A stretch of DNA of 64,000 bases from Sphagnum compactum (GCA_965153455.1 OZ234496.1:4039207-4103206), one strand, 5' to 3'. Numbered from the stretch's first letter, positions 12,613-25,554 are shown. Notes: generated by a model not told the origin, from the sequence alone. Numbers and translations: made by a program.

Positions 12613-14168
12613 TGTGGGAATTTGGGTGCTGCACTCTGCTCCCACCTCATTCCCAGCAGGGCCCCATTCTCGGACCTTAGCCTACGCAGGAGATCAATCA
12701 CCACCAGTTTGGCATTGGTCTCTTTAGAGCCTTTCTCCTATTTGTAAATAACCACAAAGTTCCTTGCTTTTGTAGTAAGAAGTCACTCCTCCCTTACAAT
12801 AACTACTGGTTTCACAATTTTTTCCTCAAGAATCCGTAGAAATTTTTAGGGTATTTGGAGGTCGCATTATGCTCAATAAAAATTCTCTGCCTCATAAAGG
12901 ATGGCACCTTCCTCAATTTGAGTAACCTTGTATGTAAGGCTCCTCATCTCTTCTCAAATGAATTGCAGCCCTTATATCAAAGAAAAACTCTAAGGATCAT
13001 TTACACCAGTTAAGGACTAAGGACCTCCAAGAGGGCTGTTCTGGGAATCACTCTTGGCTCCTGGTTGGCAAGGGGCCCTTATTAGCAGAACAGCCACCTT
13101 GTGGATCCTTTACACTACACATAATCAATCTTGTCTGTTTCTTACTTTTCAAGAGAACCCACAATCCCAGTTCTTCTTGGTTCAGTACTAAACTGGGTTC
13201 GATTCTACCTACCTATGCATACCCAAAACCAATTCAACTAGATTCTCAAACCTATCCTATTCACCTCTCCTATTACTTAGATGCGGTGCCTCCCCTTTGG
13301 CCCAGCTAAATAGATGAAAGGAGGACAACATTTGCCAAGCAAAAGGGAGAAAAGGTGAGGAGGTGGTTTGGAGTTATAAAGAAAAAAAAAAGCAGAGCAC
13401 CTTGATTGCATTCTTGGGCATGCATTCCCATCTGCTGCATAAGATTTCTCTTCCCAAAAGAGTTCAGCACCATTTTTGGCCTGGGCTCATAATACCCCTT
13501 GCAACAAACACCCTACCTATGCATAGCCCAAAACTAGCCCAAAGAAATGCTCAAAGTTGGCCCCAAAGTTTTTCAGCCCTGACTCCTAGTGTAAAGCGGC
13601 CCTAAGTGGTCCAAGTACCTGAGAACTAAAACAGGAACTACCAATTTTCACCCACTCTAACCTTGGGAGGCATAGATTTCATTTGCAAATTGGCTTCCTT
13701 GAGGTCCGCCTTTGCGGGGGAGCCCTCCCACTTAAATGGAGGGAAACTACAGGTTTGTAATTCCCTCTACATGGTTGGGAGGGCCTATCTTTTAAAAAAA
13801 TCTAACATAAAGCCCTAAGACCAAGGCATTTATGCCATAGATCTTGAGCTTCATCATGAATCTTGTGCTTAATTGCATTGTTCTCAACACTATTCTAAAA
13901 CATGTCCCATTTCACTATGCATTTCACTTAACATTAAGTGAGAGACATATTTTAAGAATGCATGACTTTTGTCTTACACAAATAATTATGAAACCCCCAA
14001 TCATAAATAAAATCAAAGCACCAAAAAAAAAGCAGGAATACAAGGAACAAAATGAAAGGACTCCTATTTAAGAAAACAAAGCTCCAATCAAGAATTCCTT
14101 GTTATAGTAATCCTTCTCTTAATCCTTCTCTGTTTCCACATCTAAAAAGGTAGACAACAAGGGGAACA
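12613..14168. other. Intergenic DNA
   Basis: No gene recognised beyond the diverged repeat copy near 12956-13045. A small foldback GAGGGAA...TTCCCTC sits at about 13738-13767. Confidence 0.5.
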
Positions 14169-14620
14169 TCAAGTTTTTGAAACGCCTCCGGTCATAAGAA
14201 GCATATCAAATAAGGAAAGGGGAGAACCTCTTGAAAGGACACCTAGCATAGATGAACTTTCACCTATTATAACTGCACATCTCAAAATAGAGGCCACTTG
14301 TGCATGTTGTAATGTCACTAACACCTTTTGTCTATAAAATGTGTGTAAAATTAAATGATGAGGCTTTTCACTTTTCATGCCTTGTTGGCATATTGATGAA
14401 AAAACCCATTTGCTTGTTGTGTAGACATTTGAAAACCTTTATAGTGAGAGGGAGAAATATGTCCAATGAAACCGATGATCGTGATAAAATTGCCTTTCGT
14501 TTGAACTATGATTGTCGCAACAACCTCACAAGAAATAGTGGCTTGTGAAACCAAATCAACTTGAGTGGGATTGGCAATGACAATGTCTATCAACATGCGA
14601 ACACCATTAACTAATAACAC
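14169..14620 (-). pseudogene. Broken retroelement-like coding relic
   Basis: Two adjacent minus-strand frames read as one interrupted protein: 14620-14375 (GVRMLIDIVIANPTQVDLVS...) then, after a frameshift, 14378-14169 (HTFYRQKVLVTLQHAQVASI...LGVLSRGSPLSLFDMLL). I associate this block order with a plant retroelement/reverse-transcriptase-linked family, from memory and unverified. The split frame and isolated position indicate a decayed copy. The plus-strand frame over 14148-14337 is its shadow. Confidence 0.5.
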
Positions 14621-15899
14621 AATGTCAATTCGAAGATGTGAAAATTACATGACTAAAGGACATGGGTCTGCTTTCATGAGAACCAAATAAACTTTTAATT
14701 TAAAAAAAAAATAAATCAAAAATTTAAAAAAAAAAGATTTCAATTACACAAAAAGATTTCACAACAAGACCCTTTCAACCAACATAGGGGCAATCAATTA
14801 ACAATTAGGGATTTCAGATGCTAACTTTAAATCGGTGGCCAAAAAAGAAAGGGTGTGAAAATGATTAGGAGAAAAATGAATAGAACATATTAAAAACATC
14901 CATAAAATGTTTAGCACTTGAGATGTATGCCCCCTCTTTGAGCAAAACACAAATTAAATTGTGTAACCTACGTTATATTGAACACAATACAAAAGGAAAA
15001 AATGGGATGATGTGCATTTTAGTTAAAATGAACTAAAAGTGTTCACATGATAAATCCTTATAAGGAATGGGTACTTTAATCAAAATTCCATGGCCCAATA
15101 TGATTGGTCATTTAGAAAAAATATTTAAAAAGTCATGATTTACACAATCACATAAAAATCGTTTTCATATTTATGACTAAAGAGGATGTTACATTATACC
15201 ATTAGGTAACTGTGTATTTTAAAATTTTCTCATAAATATGTTTTTGAATTTTTTTGGAAAGTTTTCAAAGGGTTTATTAAATAGTGAAAACATGCATTAT
15301 ACACATGTAAACTTGCTTTTGGGGATTCCATATTCATTGGATGCATTTCAAACTTTTTCAAATGTTTTCATAATCCATTAATCCAATAATTTTGTGAAAG
15401 TTCAATAAAAAAAACAACACCAATTTAATTTATGATTTGAAACAAAAATAATTAAAAACTTTGTTATGTGTGAACTAACTTGGTTTAACAAAAATGCACT
15501 TGGTGAAATTTAAAAAAAATTTAGTTTTCACCAAAATTGAGTTTCACCTTGACTCTATGTGTGAGTGTGAAACTTTGGTGTTTTTGTGCAAGTGTGAAGT
15601 AAAAATTCTAAGTTCAAGCATGAGAAAAGAACTTGCATGCATTATGGAAATTAAAGTTCCACATGAATGCTTGAGGGAATTCTCGCATTTCATTAACCTT
15701 CACTTTGCTTGTTGTGATTCAAAGTTTGAATTTAATGATTATTTAGCTTGTAACGACTTATAAATTTTGAAATAAAAACAAGTTGTAATTTCGAATTGCA
15801 AATGACCTTGCAATTGAATTGAAATCCAAATGTTTGAATTGACTTGCAAAATGTTTGATTTGAAATTCATATTTTTAAATATGTATGAATTTCAACACT
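14621..15899. other. AT-rich intergenic DNA
   Basis: No gene seen. One 89-codon plus-strand frame (15494-15763) has no recognisable motif and lies in low-complexity AT DNA. Confidence 0.5.
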
Positions 15900-16720
15900 C
15901 TATACCTTCTTTAATTTTCCCACCCATTGACAACTTGCCTTAGTAAACTTGGACCTCCTACAAGCCCTAAAACCCTTTGCCTTCACTTTCTCAAAATTGT
16001 TCTTCACTTCCAGTAAACCTTTTAGTCCCATAATAAACCTTTATCCTTCACACCGTCTTAAATCCTTTTTTCAAGCTTTTAAACCCCTAGTAAACATTTT
16101 TCAAATGTTGTTTCACCTTTTGCAAACCTTAAACTTCCTTCCTTCAAGATTAAAAAACCTTCTTAGATCCTTTCTCTTATTATTTCACCATTTATACCCC
16201 TTTTTTTTCTCAATTATACCTTCTTTTTCCATTTCACCTTTCAAATTCCTCTCATTTTCAATCAAAACCTTTTAACACACCCTCTTTCACCTCTTACATA
16301 CTTTTAAGACCATTGTTTCTTTTAATTAAACCTTTTATCAAGTTGTTTCAACTTTTTCACCCATTTTTCAAGTTTTTTTACACAATTTTTCAAGCCTACC
16401 AATCTTTGTTTAAGCCCTAACAAACCTCATTAGACCTTTCCAACCTCACTTAGACTTCATTGAAACCTAGTTAGACCTAACACAAACCTTGTTAAACCTC
16501 ACTCAAACCGTCATATAACTTTGCCTTTTTTAAGCCTTTTTAGATTTTTCATACCTTTGCCTCACATATTCAAACCTTTCAAACTTATATTTCTCATCAT
16601 AAACACTTTAAGACCTTTCAACTCCTCTTGCTCAACTTTCCCACGCCTCCTAAACATTATTTCATTTTTGACAAACCCTAATAAACCTTAAACCCTAACA
16701 AACCTTTTTTTATTGGCCCA
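15900..16720. repeat. Degenerate CAAACCTT/TTAGACC tract
   Basis: Purine-poor plus strand built from loose repeats of AAACCTT, TTAGACCT and AAACCCTAA. The resemblance to the plant telomere unit TTTAGGG is only partial, with no regular array. Confidence 0.5.
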
Positions 16721-17879
16721 TAAAGAAAAAAGACCAAACTTTGGCATCAATTTTTTGCAACTTCTATTGGATTAAAGTCCATTGTTTGGAAAGCCTTAGG
16801 GTGGGGGTGTTCATAGAATAAGGGCCTAGAATAGGCAATAATTGAATATAGTTTTACATTTTGAAAGTGTCCTTCATCCTTGGGCTTTATTAATCATAAT
16901 GCACAAGTGAACATTAACATAAACCTACACATAGGTAGATCACATTATGCGGAAACATGGTATTCATGATTAGACCATTTTAATACTAATGCCCAAACCT
17001 AGTCATGTAGTTGTATGTGACATGGAAAATGCCTTGTAGTAATTATTACATGATTACAATTTTTTCTTCCATTGATCACATTTACAACTTGGGATGTAAT
17101 TAATGGCAACTAATTTTGCAAATGGATGAATTGTGTGATTTATCATCTATCTAGCCCATCACATATCACGTTAGTTATAAATATAAACAAGTGTTGGTCA
17201 CAATGATGACATGGACTTAGAGTCTTTAAATGAGTGCAAACATAGTAAAAGGAGCTAAGGGCGTCAAGATTAAATCATTTCCAAGGACTACATTTGACAC
17301 ATGGTTTTTTCGTGTTGATTGATTTTAATTTTTTTTCATTTTTCATACTTAGTTTAAAATTGTGTTTTTAATATAATTATTTTTTGCTATATCTTGGTTT
17401 ATATCAATTATATATGATGCATCCATGCTTTAAATAACAAAAAAAAAAAACCTTTTGTTTAAAACACAATTTCAAAAACCATAATTTTCAGGGTAAAAAA
17501 GACATTTGAAACAAACATATTCAAATGTGTTTTAAATGAATTTTACCAATCTCAGATGCTTATTCTTTGATAATTTTCAAATATTAAAATCTTGTCCAAT
17601 TTTGAGAAAGAATGATGCACATTTGATAATGAAAAAAATCATTTGGAAAAAAAATCATTGTTCACAATTGTTTTGAACATGCAAAAGGATTCTTGAAACA
17701 TTTTCAATTTGCATCAATGAAATTTTATAAGTAATGGGACTTGAAAAGGAAATGAAATTGATAATCGAATTTATTATGATCCTCTTATGATTTTTCAAAG
17801 ATATAAAATTATGGTTTTCAACACCATCCACACACCTTGTGGTTCTTTCTACTATGTTTGCACACAAAGTTATATTAAG
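16721..17879. other. AT-rich intergenic DNA
   Basis: Nothing recognisable on either strand. Confidence 0.6.
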
Positions 17880-18430
17880 GATTGTTAGGGATATATTAAG
17901 AATATATTATTTAAGGATATATCTAGGGATATAAAAATAAGTTGGGGGTTAATAATAGATAGGTAGGTAATGTAGAGTAAGGTAGTTAGGCTACATATTT
18001 ATATTTATTTGATATATATTGTTTTATTTAGGATTTAGTTAAGCTAAATAGGTTGGGTAATAGGTAATACAACGATGGATAAATAGGTAGGCTACTTTTG
18101 TGCAAGACAACAAATATGGGATCTTTTTTTATGTTGTAATGTTTCCCTTTCATAAAATTTCTCACGTCTTTGTCAACAAATTTAACTTTGTAAAATATAT
18201 AACTAAATGAAAAATGATTTACATATAATACATGCATTACATATACTAAAAGTGCAAATATCATTTGAAATGAACCAATAAAAAAAGCTTGTGATCAACA
18301 AATAAAATTGGATATTATTAATTAAACTTACGTATTAAACCAAGGCTTATGTATTTACCTATCTACCAAGCCTACCTATTCATTTAAACCTCCTTACCTA
18401 CCTACCTAACTATTTTGACTTACCTAATTT
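17880..18430. repeat. TAGG-rich repeat with family fragment
   Basis: Degenerate TAGGTAGG/ACCTACCT runs on both sides (about 17950-18080 and 18355-18420) enclose a block containing GAAATGAACCAATAAAAAAAG (18267-18287). That block is also seen near 19825-19845 (complement) and 51735-51757. Confidence 0.5.
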
Positions 18431-18750
18431 CATTAGTAGAAAATGGCCATTTTGCAATTGGTCTTTGCGAATAATTTTTAGTTGCAAACGACATCTGCAA
18501 CTAAAATCCTAATAATTGCATTGGACAAGTTGTATTGACACTAGTCACAAATGACAATGAATTTTATATGAAATAAAAAGTCAACAAAATACGCCTTCAT
18601 CCTTTGACTGATCATATCTACTATATTAATTCACTACGTCTATGCGTGCGTCTATCTGACATGACAATTTTGCTGCAGAACCGGCCTCTGCATTTTCTAT
18701 GGCAGAACCGGGTTGTGGTGGCGGAGAGACACACGCTAGCCATCGATCGT

Positions 18751-19110
18751 AATCGTACTCTAAGTACCCACATGTTTGTAATCTAATTTTTACCACAGTG
18801 GGTAAAAATCAATCCACTTTTCAAATTTCACTTTTACTTTTTGGCCGTTCAAATAATAGGGGACAGTAGTAACCGTACTCTAAGTACCCACGTGTTTGTA
18901 GTCTAACTTTTACCACAGTGGGTAAAAATCAATCCACTTTTCAAATTTCACTTTTACTTTTTGGCCGTTCAAATAATAGGGGATAGTAGTAACCGTACTT
19001 TAAGTACCCACGTGTTTGTAATCTAACTTTTACCACAATGGGTAAAAATCAATCCACTTTTCAAATTTCACTTTTACTTTTTGGCCGTTCAAATAATAAG
19101 GGACAGTAGT
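18751..19110. repeat. 120-bp tandem repeat, exactly three copies
   Basis: Units at 18751-18870, 18871-18990 and 18991-19110, with no indels and only a few substitutions. Each carries GTACTCTAAGTACCCAC, a hairpin TTTTTACC-ACAGTG-GGTAAAAA (first at 18787-18808) and TTTTTGGCCGTTCAAATAAT. Flanks are GC-richer than the surroundings. Confidence 0.95.
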
Positions 19111-19619
19111 AGTGTGATTGTGAATCAATGGTGGGAAACAACTGCAGTGATTGTGAAATCGATGGTGGGGAGCAAAGCACAAAGCACCATAGGGATTTGA
19201 ATCAACGGTGGGGAATGAATATTGTGGTGTTGTGTGCTCTGGAAATAGGCTCTGGTAGAAACATTTAACTGCACTTAACATTTAACCCAACAACTTGGTT
19301 TGCCTCCCATTTCCAACTCTTCAGTTACTGTCCCATTTCTAACTAACCATGGTGGGTTACTTTAATTTTATACCAACCTCTCACAGTGTCCGAAGGTTTA
19401 TTATTATTATTGTTTACAATTAGGATGCAACTTTTTTGGTAAACAATGGGAACAAGTTATGTGTTGCCATGTGTCCCAACTTTTAATAGTTAAAAATAGT
19501 TTATTTTTATTTTGAAATAATCTAAAACGTTTAATTTTTATGTTTGGATGGTTTAGATTGTGACACATGGTGCAATAGAAATTTGCCACATGACATATTA
19601 ATTAAATTTAAATCAATAT
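19111..19619. other. Intergenic DNA beside the 120-bp repeat
   Basis: Holds loose repeats of GTGATTGTGAATCAATGGTGGG (about 19113-19215) and no gene. Confidence 0.5.
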
Positions 19620-19790
19620 TTAGGTATGTAGGTTAAACTAGGTACCTACCTACCTATATACCTACTTACCATCTAGATTAAACATCTATTTAGATAGGAC
19701 CTATTTACCTACCTAGGCCAAATACCTACTTAGGTAGGTAGGTAGGTAGAAAACCAGGTAGGTAAGTTAAGGAAGTAGGTAGTTAAGTGT
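19620..19790. repeat. TAGG/CCTA inverted simple repeat
   Basis: CTACCTACC-type runs (about 19643-19670) face TAGGTAGGTAGG runs (about 19733-19748), so the region can fold on itself. Confidence 0.7.
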
Positions 19791-19895
19791 AAATATATGA
19801 ATATTTATATTTTATTTTGGGTTAAGTCATTTTTATTGGTTCATCCCATATGCCCATGTTTTTAAATATGAAAATGTAAGACAAAACACATTATT

Positions 19896-20033
19896 TATAT
19901 ACTTTTGAGGATGAGAATGAAAGCCAAAACATATTGGATAAATTTTTTCGTTACAAGTTGTTTATGAAATAATTTCTAACGAAAAGTTTATTCCATATGT
20001 TTTGGCTTTCATTTTCATCTTCAAAAGTATATA
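19896..20033. mobile_element. 138-bp hairpin (foldback/MITE-like)
   Basis: The left arm 19896-19942 (TATATACTTTTGAGGATGAG...GGATAAA) is complementary to 19987-20033 with few mismatches. The pairing continues inward (TTTCGTTA/TAACGAAA), leaving about a 23-nt loop. Nearly the whole element is one imperfect stem. Confidence 0.75.
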
Positions 20034-20039
20034 ATTAAA

Positions 20040-21470
20040 TGGGTAATGACAACTAACTAACTAACTAATTAACTAACTAATGAATTAATAAATCAACTAC
20101 TTAATTAATAAAATTATTAATTATTTAATGAATAAAATCTAGAAAAATAAATTAATAAACTTGCTAATTAATTAATTAACAATTAAGTTACAAACTAACT
20201 AATTATTTATAGTAATAATCATCAATATATTATGATTACTTAATTAATTATATTATTAGTTATTATTAAATATTATTTAATTTATTAGCTAAATAAACAG
20301 TAATAATATTTAATTTTAATTATATATTAACTATAATGATCTATCAAGCAATTTAATTAACTAGTAATTAGCTAATTATTAATAACTAATTAATATATTA
20401 TTTTTCATAAATTAATATAATAACTGAAATATTCAGTAATTACTAATTATTAACTATAAATTATAAATATTGAGTACTAGTGTTTTTAATTTAATAATAT
20501 AATTAAAACCTAGCCTAGGTTAACTATTTTATTAGAATTATTCCCATGATTATTTTCATTTTTATAGTTAATAATAAATATAAATGTAGATTCTTAATAA
20601 TAAAAATAATAATAATTCAATTGTTATTGTAGTTAGTTGGTAGCAAAGGGTAATTATTTTATTTTTATTATTCATATTATTACTTCAGTCATTATGAATT
20701 ATTACAATAAATAATTTATATTTTTCATAAGTGTACTTTTCCTTTAAAATTAGTTTCTGCATTTGTATAATAATTTTTAGATTATTATATTAGATGTCCA
20801 TTATAACTACTATGGTAATTATTATAAAAATAAATAAAAAATAAAGCTGAAATCAAAAATTATATATCAGTAATATATTAGTAATATATTATAATTTTTG
20901 AGTAATTCATAATTAATAAATATTAATTATAATTTTGAAGTATAAAAACTTAAAAATATTATTTAACATTTCCTTGTAATTATTATAATATAGTAGTATT
21001 TCATAATTGATTATTTGTAATAATAATAATAATGATATTTGTAGCTTGCCTAAGTTAGCTATTTTATTATTATTATATATGATTATGTCACTTGTTAAAG
21101 CTATTATGATTTATTATAGTTAATTTTTGAATTTTTAATAAATGAAAAACTAATTCATAATAAGTACATTAGTCATTTGAAAATAATTAGTAATAATATA
21201 ATAATATATTATATTTAAAGTAATTATTTCAGTAATTATATAATTATTTTCCTATCATTCTAATATCATCATCATTATGATCATTATGTAGTAAAATATT
21301 ACTATTTAAAAAAATTGATCAAAGATAAATTTGAAATTTAGTGTTTTATTGCATATAATTAATATAAATAAAAAATTAATAATATTATAAATAATAATAA
21401 ATGTCATTTGTAATAATTTAAAGAAGTATAAGAAGATGGTGTGGATAAACTTGTAATATGTTTACAATAT
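20040..21470. repeat. Nearly pure A/T block
   Basis: About 1.4 kb of AATTAATT/ACTAACTA-type sequence with very few G or C. No coding potential. Confidence 0.85.
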
Positions 21471-22139
21471 ATTTGATAAATATTTTACATAAAATTTTAA
21501 TATATTCAAAATATATATTAATTAGTGTAACCATAATATTGAGGCCATATATGCTAATAATAATATTTGAATACACATGTAATATGGTTGTTCACATATA
21601 TTCAAAATATACATTTATAAATCCTCATACACTCAATTATATTCCTTAGAATTCACAAAATACATAACTATATATTCATAAGGTTGCAACTAAATTGATC
21701 ATGTTTACAATTAATGAGACATAAATTGTTCTTCTTGGATGAAAACCAAACTAAATGTTATTCACATGTAAAGATGAAAATCAAAATAGTTGCAAACTAG
21801 TTGTTGGGTAGTCGCAAATATGACCAACACAAGAAATAATTGCGAAAATGTTCAAATGTAGTTGCAAATAACTAATAGTCGCATGTAACCGCAAATAGAG
21901 TGATTACATTTGACCAATTTCTATTAGCGTGTTTAATTAGATTGTCCATGTGACTTTATTATGATTAAACATGTATGTACATTTGATAAGTCAATAAATA
22001 TCTATTATTTAATTATATTAATAAAAATCATTTAAAAAAAATTCATAATCATGTGGTTGTTAATGCCATATATCATTACAAACGTATTTATATGTGAAAT
22101 AATATATATATATACCATGTATATATATATATATATAGT
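21471..22139. other. AT-rich intergenic DNA with TA microsatellite
   Basis: No gene. (TA)n runs are interrupted by CCATG at about 22102-22138. Confidence 0.6.
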
Positions 22140-23426
22140 GTCACAAGGCATAGAAAGAAAAAGTGAGTCCTTACACCTACTTTTGAAGAGTGGGACAAAT
22201 CTAACATTTACTCAAGAGTGGAAAATGTAAGGTGTAAGATCCCTTCCAATCCTATAGAGCAAGTGTTGGTCTTTTCTAAAAGCAACATTCATGAATGAAA
22301 GTGGGCATTACATTTTTCAAAATGCCCACCCTTTGCTGATAAGATTTTTGGGCCTGTAAAGTGCCCTCCATGTAGACTACAAAAATTGGTACAAGTCTCT
22401 ATCTATGGTCAAAGCTTATACAACACCAGCCTTCCTCAACTTTTGTGCTCAACAGATGATTCTTTTTTGTTTTTATAAGATTCTGTATTTTGAAGAAAGC
22501 TCAAGAGATTGTCTTCAAGAGCTGTCAAAATTGTGGGTTGTTGCTAAGTTGCTCGAAACTTGCCTGGATGTTTTGATAACAGCAGCACACATAGCTCATG
22601 GAAATTCCATAACTCAATCCAAGGTACCAGACCCTGTCTGGCCATTGCATTGCATTGAACAGTGTGTTTCGTACATGACCATCTACAAGATTGCAAAGAA
22701 AACTTCACAATCACACTTTGAAAAATAAAACCACAATAAGTAGCTCATTGCGTAATGGCTCTGGTTGACAAATTCAAGCAATTTCACAAGGGAAGATGAA
22801 ATAAAATGATTTGGTAATTTGATTATAAAGTGAATTTATCAAAAATTGTAGGGTTTATTAGGGTTTAGGGTGCCTACCTTGCATGGGTCTTTTATGGCAC
22901 ACTTGGTAAAAGACCTGCACTGATTTTTTTTCCAGTGAGACCTGGTGGGTATCATGGGGAAAAACAGAAAAAAGCAAGGCATTTCAATAAACAGAACACC
23001 CACAAGACCATTTGTCGAAAACACCTTGCAAACAGCAGAGGAAAAATATGCTGGGTAAGGTGCTCTCCAGTTACACTAACAAAATCAGAGCAGGTCTTTA
23101 CAGCAGCCTGAAGAGTACAGCTCCATATCTGATTGTCACCCACAAACCCTAAAACCCTTGCAGTTGAAATTGTATCCCAACTCCTACATGGATGTGAAGT
23201 CTCTTTACTCTGCCTAAAGGGCCCAGCAAAATATGAAAAAAATGAGTGTGGCATTACCTTGTGTCACTCAATCACAAAAACATCAAACCATCACCTTCAT
23301 CACAATTGGCAGTGACAAGCTGCCATTCCTCCCAACTGACTTCATCAGCTTCCCAGGCTGCAGATATCATGTCGTGTTGCATAGTACATAGTAATCTGCA
23401 CAAAATTTCAGGCAAACAATTACCCA

Positions 23427-23568
23427 AAAACTTCTGCTTCCTAAGTTTCAGTTGCATCCAGAAGCAACAACAGGAAGACAATCTGCACATCTACACAAAA
23501 AGTTCTGCTTCCTGAGCTTTTTTTGCATCTCCAGAAGCAGCAACAGAAAGACAATCTGCATGTATCTA
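23427..23568. repeat. 71-bp tandem duplication
   Basis: TTCTGCTTCCT...CCAGAAGCA-CAACAG-AAGACAATCTGCA occurs at 23427-23497 and again at 23498-23568, with modest divergence. Confidence 0.8.
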
Positions 23569-25287
23569 TGATTCCACATTTGCTATGCATGAGCATTACA
23601 GATCAAACCCAACAGCTGCTTTCAATGACATGTACATGGGAATGGTTTGCCTTTGTGAAGTGCCATTTACAATGTCACACGCATTCATGAGAAACCCCAC
23701 AATACTGGACATCTTTGCCTTGCATGCACATTCCACCCATCCCCAAAATCATCAAGAAATTCCAAGAGATTACATGATGGTCACCTGTGGACAGATGTCC
23801 TGTTCATCATCTTCTTGTAATGAGCAGTCTTGACATACCTTGCAAGCCCTTCGTGTTCAAAGGGAAACAACACAATCTCTAGTACCAAATGTTGCAACCA
23901 CCTCTAGGATTCGACCACCCAATTAGGGGGTTCTGTGATTTGCTGTCAAGCAGCAGTGCAGCTCCTCTTCATATGCTACCTTGTACAGTCCTATCACCAG
24001 AAATCCACAAGTCTCATCAGCCATGATGGCATTCCACAAACATCTCTTTGTGTACATAACAACAGTTTTTAGTTGAAAAACCAAAAACCTTGGTAAGTAT
24101 TGTAACAACTTCTACATACATAAAGCACTTGGAGAAATATTCCTATTCAGTATACTTGGAGGGCCCACCTTATATCTATGAATATAAGGAGGGATCAAGG
24201 AGGGATTGTACACCTACTCCTGGCACAAACATAAGTTACAAGAGAGATCTAGATCTCAACAAAAGCACCCCCCAAAAAAAAAACGAAAAAGAAAAACAGA
24301 GAATCAGCTTGAACTACAACAGCTGATCATGAGACATGAGAACCGGAAGCATGCATGCAGCAGCTAGAACTGAGCTAGAGATCAGTTTGTTGCTGGTCCT
24401 GATCTCAGACAATGTTCTGGTGGCTAATTTCCATGCATCAAGAATCAAGAGATCTGATAAAAATACATGCAGCTAGGGTGGATTAATGCTTAGGACCATA
24501 GAACACGATCTTGCAGAGTTGCTGCTTCACAGATCTATGATCACGGCCTCACTTGGAAACACTCCAAAGGCAGATCACCCGAGTCACACATCACTAGTAC
24601 TAGATATACTTACTACTACTGGCTTATAAGTTGACGCTATTGGGAGCTGTTATGGCCAAGAGTGAAGATCATGATCTCCTGCATGCCAAGCAACAAAGCC
24701 GATGTGAACCGTGGCCACATCGAGCACACTCGAGAGACCGGCACACATCCCTGTCGTCACATGCAGTTTGATTTTGTATATATGATATCGGTAACACTTG
24801 AGAGAGACATATTGCAACTCGACCCCAAAAAACAGAAAAATGGAGAAAAGGAACAAACAAAAAAAGAGCTCCTTCACTCGACAAATACAGATCAGAATCA
24901 AAACACCCAAAAAACCTACATCAAAAACTTATTATATAAAACAAAAAACAACAGAGCTTCTTCTTCTTCTTCTTCCCAGTACAGTAGTGCCGCGGCGTCA
25001 CTAGTGTTCAGATAGGTGCAACTAGCTGCTGCTGCTGCTGCCGAGACGATGCCGGGAGCTTCCTTAGAAAAGAAAATGATCGGATGCGAGGAGGAGACGA
25101 CGACGACGATGAAGACGACGCACGGCGGCGGCCGGGGCTTTTGCAGCATTCCACTACTATCATAACATTTGTACCACCTTGAGAGCATATAAACTGTGGA
25201 TCAAGGTTACAACAAGTTCAGCACATGATTCTTATCCCCACAGTTTCAAGCTCTCAAAGTCGGTGCAAAGGCGATGACAATAACGGC

Positions 25288-25306
25288 GGGGGGGGGGGGG
25301 GGGGGG
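25288..25306. repeat. Poly-G run (19 G)
   Basis: Uninterrupted G homopolymer followed by an A-rich purine stretch. Possible assembly weak point or G-quadruplex former. Confidence 0.9.
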
Positions 25307-25554
25307 CAAAAAAAAACAAGAAGAAGAAGAATCACATGAAATATCCGCGACGTCGCAGACGAAGAGCTCTACAGCAGAGCTTGGTTTATACTCGACGTCG
25401 CGAAGGACGTCGTCGGGGCAAAGCCTTGCACTCTTCGCTTCCGACGAAGAGCTTCCTCCCACCCCCCCCCCCCTTTTCACAAGCCTAGTGGGTGCTGTTG
25501 CCCTTCGTTCACGCCAGCGTCTTACCGATTCTGTCCAAGTTTCTCATTAAGTGT

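Larger units (their letters stand above)
22140..25510 (-). other. Gene-like island, product not recognised
   Basis: Composition is GC-richer and resembles the introns and leader of the carrier gene (GATC- and AGCT-rich, GAAGAAG and GACGAC tracts, CpGs at 25000-25480). Minus-strand frames with a coding look include 24108-23923 (ends CLTANHRTP) and 23490-23272 (ends DEGDGLMFL). A TATA-like GTATAAACC lies at 25391-25383, and TTTTGTGCAG acceptor-like sequence near 23400. None matches a family I know. It may be a non-coding transcript, a short-exon gene or a decayed gene. The plus-strand 107-codon frame at 22405-22728 is likewise unassigned. Confidence 0.35.

Noticed and set aside
13186-13206. GGGTTCGATTCTACC resembling a tRNA T-arm
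   Set aside because: No acceptor stem or D-arm can be drawn around it.
15949-16275. 108-codon plus-strand frame
   Set aside because: Lies in the pyrimidine-rich AAACCTT degenerate tract; low-complexity Phe/Leu/Pro composition.
15900-16720. Possible interstitial telomere repeat (AAACCCTAA)
   Set aside because: Only isolated matches to the heptamer; no regular seven-base period.
25225-25488. Arg/Pro/Gly-rich frames on both strands
   Set aside because: Driven by the poly-G run, CGACGTCG words and homopolymers; no domain on either strand.
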